From Cristatella mucedo (lineage: Eukaryota > Bryozoa > Phylactolaemata > Cristatellidae): a DNA stretch of 64,000 nucleotides. The stretch covers positions 5,513,501 to 5,577,500 of the forward strand of contig WPIO01000003.1 in the NCBI GenBank assembly GCA_009760855.2. The letters are read 5' to 3'. Below the pieces are notes generated by a model. That model was given only the letters and a program-made list of their open reading frames with translations, did not search any database and was not told the origin of the DNA. A program made the position numbers and the translations under genes. Positions 61,151 through 64,000 of this stretch are shown here, in pieces. Each line of letters starts with the position of its first letter. Position 1 is the stretch's first letter.

Positions 61151-63189
61151 GTCAACTTGAGGCATACAGTTTACCGGCTCATATTCTTGTCAGCCTTACT
61201 AAACATGTATGCAAAAAAATGAGAGCTCAAGCATATTAAAAAAAAATAATGAATATTAAGCAAACATTCCATCTTGAGCATTGTATAAATAGATTTTATC
61301 GTAAAGAATATATGATTGGGTGTACTTAAAGGATTCTCATTTTTTGTGGAGCAATTGATTTAATTTTACTGTATGGTGTTCATTCTACGTTACTAGCGAG
61401 AAAACTGGGTGAAACAATAAGTGCTCTCGAGTTTCTGCTGGTTTCTGCGTTTGGCTGAGGTCGGCTTCGGGGGATGTCTGGGCGGCCCAAATCGGTCATA
61501 GCACGGTGTCGCGGTGCCTGCTCTCAACTCCGATCACATCTGTTATTCACAGCCATTGTCCCAGGACCGGCCTCGGAGGGATATTCAAAGAATGGCGTTT
61601 TGTCCAAGGAGCCTGAACATGTGGCCATTGAGGGCGATGGGTCGCTGCTTTTACCTGAAGGACTCGGCCGCATGCCAACGCTGACCTTGGCAGCACGAGA
61701 CGCTTTGTCTCAGACCCCAAATGAAAATTGCCGGTAGGGCCAGCCAGGACCTAGTCTGGACCCGTCTGTCAATGTGCCTAGTTGAATGCAGCAGTGGGCC
61801 ACGCTCGGCAGATACATTGTGGCTGCGGTCGGACCTCATCGGCAGTGATTAGATAACGGCTGTCGCCATCATTGTAGCCGTTCCATTCGACAACGACAAG
61901 GACACTCAGACGAAGGTTCGGATAGACAAAGCGTCTATACCGGCTCTTCCAACCCAAGTCCTGCTAATTGTAAAGTAACGTAATGTTGGGTATTGCTTGA
62001 GATCTCCCCTCGCAGGGGTGGACGTCGCTAACGCTCCTGCCTTTCGTCATTGTCACCCTTGGGTCTGGGTGAGCAGGCAACTAACTGTGTGGACCCAGTC
62101 TCAATCAAGCTGGACTTTCTGAAGCTTTTCTGGAAGCTATGCGTCAGTGACATAGTATGAGGCAGCACCGAGGTGTGGGCCCATTTTCTGCTGGGGACGG
62201 CAACCCGCCGCTCTGGCCAAGTGGAAGACGACCCACTTATCTGCACTTGGGTAATCTGTATATTCTCTCAATAAGATATGCCTATAAGAAATGCATCTAT
62301 TCGACCTTGGTGGACATTATGCTTATCATTCTTAGCAATTGGAGGGACGAAGTTCGTGAGTCAAGACGTGGCATTCGACGAGTGTTCCAGTCACTTAGTA
62401 ACCGCGTCCCGAAGGTTGAATGACGGGCGTTCCTAGACAACATGGTCAACCACGGAAGGCCACGAGGACCCAACTTCCCGAGCCAAAAAAGTTAAGCGCT
62501 CTCGCTGTTAGTAGTCGAATACTCTGTGTTGCCCTGTAGTATACTGTTCGTAGGGCCCCATGCGCTGGTGCCCTCGGCGAGCTGAGATGTGCCCGGGTGC
62601 GATGCTCCGTTACGCAGTCGCTCGTACATGTGGTGTCGTGATTGGTACTTGTGAGACGGTAGCGGTCGCCCTCAAGATTGCCCCGGTTCGTAGGCTTCCC
62701 TTCTGCTTTGGATAATTCTGGATTTTTATTCCGCGTGCCCGCGTAGTATGTATTCATAGGTCTCCACCTTCCTGAATTGGAGCCCTCGGCGAACTGAGGA
62801 ATGCTCCGTTGGTGAGTCCCTGTGACCAAATCACCAGTACCTTTAGCGAAGTGGTTGGTTCTCCGGAATAACTTCTTCCCTTTGTTCCAATTGTGTCACT
62901 TTTGCTTTCGAGAATCCTCGAATTCCTCCGGTAGCCCTGGTGTACACAACTTTTTCCAAGAGTACTGTTTAGTTTGCCTGGCATTGTTGACGCTTGCGAT
63001 CTTATTACAAAGAGTTTAATCAAACTGCCGCTTGTCTGGTGCTTGCCTTTCAACAACGACTCAGCGAGAAGGCAGCGTAACTAAGGCATGGGCCGGTCTT
63101 GCGGGAAATTACTACCCCTCTAGTCACGGTAACGGTGATGAGAAATCACACTATCGTTCCTGCGGGATAAAGTTCCGAAATTGCCACGT
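61151..63189. other. No gene recognised; diverged tandem duplication inside
   Basis: Two blocks at about 62568-62745 and 62780-62940 share GCCCTCGGCGA.CTGAG and GATGCTCCGTT-like stretches. The open frame at 61474-61737 lacks a domain. Confidence 0.4.
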
Positions 63190-63199
63190 ACTACTCACT

Positions 63200-63262
63200 T
63201 AGTATCTGTGGCTTTGTGGAGTTACAGGTTGGAGATATATTACGTCATATTACATTACCTAG
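63200..63262 (+). mobile_element. LINE-B 3' terminus
   Basis: GTGGCTTTGTGGAGTTACAG, GGAGATATATTACG and ATTACATTACC: the 3' end of LINE-B only. Confidence 0.7.
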
Positions 63263-63611
63263 GGGTGAACGTTAAGTGTGACTCCGGTGGCGGCGGCAGC
63301 ATATCTAGAAAGTTCTACGAAAGCACAAGCCTGGACGTAAGCGTTAATGAGAGTCAAACTGTACTCCTATCAACGCGTACATATATAAAAGCTTGATTAC
63401 TCATTGGAGTTAGGAGCAGGCACAAACGACATCAATTGCATAATCATTGGCCCTATTTGAGGCGTTCCGCTAATTATAACAGCCGTGGGTACGCACAACA
63501 ACCCTTTCCCATAGAAATCTTAATAGATCACATAGTCCTCCAGCCTGACTGGATGGCGGCGCTCGTTGTCCAAAACTGGCCTAGCTTTCGGTTCTCCGAC
63601 AATACGCAGGT
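63263..63611. other. No gene recognised
   Basis: Nothing recognised. Confidence 0.4.
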
Positions 63612-63695
63612 GGTGGTAATGATAATTACAATAATAATGCGCCCTCAGAGAACTCAGTCTCTTTCTAGGTACTTTACATTTGCTGCAAAGAAAAA
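63612..63695 (-). mobile_element. LINE-A tail fragment
   Basis: ACAATAATAATGCGCCCTCA, GAGAACTCAGTCTC and TTTACATTTGCTGCAAAG: the inverted LINE-A 3' end. Confidence 0.8.
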
Positions 63696-63758
63696 GTAGC
63701 GATTGAGGTTGCCGTCGGTGCTTCGCTTAGCCTGAACTCTTGGCCAACTGTGCAGCTA

Positions 63759-63998
63759 CTAGCTCGCGGGATTTGGTGAGCTTTCGCTATGCGACCGGTG
63801 ATAGGCTGAAGGTATAGTGAGTGCGTATTGTGCGCTCTCCGAAAGGTTATCATGGCACGGTGGCTTGAGGTCAAACATCAGCTTGAAGGGTCTATGGCCA
63901 GTACTTTGATTTCGAGTCGTACCGTAAGCGAATAAAAGTAGTGGAAGGTGGCTCCCCCACTGTCCGGCTGAATGCAGGCATGCGGTGCGAAGCAAGAT
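63759..63998 (-). mobile_element. Ty3/gypsy-type integrase fragment, at window edge
   Basis: Minus strand: GSHLPLLLFAYGTTRNQSTG then HRPFKLMFDLKP. In gypsy-type integrases this is the W...LP...FAYR.T.H.STG..PF.L.FG stretch at the end of the catalytic core. The frame is open to the window end, and it breaks downstream near 63759. The remainder lies outside to the right. Confidence 0.72.
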
Positions 63999-64000
63999 AA

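Noticed and set aside
61474-61737. 87-codon plus-strand frame starting MSGRPKS
   Set aside because: No domain or repeat match; likely chance.

Overview
The window is animal (metazoan) nuclear DNA, most likely from an invertebrate; I cannot name the species. The evidence is spliced genes with GT-AG introns of several kb, many microsatellites, tRNA-derived SINEs, and dozens of broken CR1/L2-type LINE copies. There is no sign of bacterial gene organisation. Most open frames are short and are either retroelement debris or translated simple repeats. Two host genes can be supported.

Left third (0.5-16.6 kb, minus strand): the first five coding exons of a secreted glycoprotein, with order signal peptide, VWD, C8, TIL, then a TIL-associated cysteine module and an EGF-like segment. 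All four exon joins agree in reading phase. The gene runs off the left edge. Its introns hold LINE and SINE fragments.

Right third (48.4-59.4 kb, plus strand): a SEFIR-domain protein resembling the IL-17 signalling adaptor Act1/CIKS (TRAF3IP2). It is read here as a 972-bp exon, a tiny exon of about 43-49 bp, and a terminal exon of 317 bp. The second intron is about 9.3 kb and is packed with nested LINEs. The donor of the tiny exon appears to be GC rather than GT. A CpG-rich, GC-rich stretch at 36.2-37.3 kb could be its promoter, which is inference only.

The rest is repeat-dominated. Two LINE families recur. 'LINE-A' has the RT motif YADDTQLY, a 3' end containing a short GCGCC...GGGCGC stem, and a tail of (ATT)n. 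'LINE-B' is a related RT whose 3' end carries a CTTTGTGGAGTTACAG motif and an ATTAC-rich tail. One tRNA-derived SINE family ends in the same stem as LINE-A, which suggests it borrows that LINE's machinery. A second SINE type has a tail ending in GCTGTTAAATCA. LINE-B copies have inserted into LINE-A, a LINE-A tail into LINE-B, and a SINE into LINE-B, so the layering gives relative ages. A Ty3/gypsy integrase fragment lies at the right edge. Between these lie long stretches, mainly 14.3-19.6, 20.3-31 and 34-47 kb, in which I recognise no gene.
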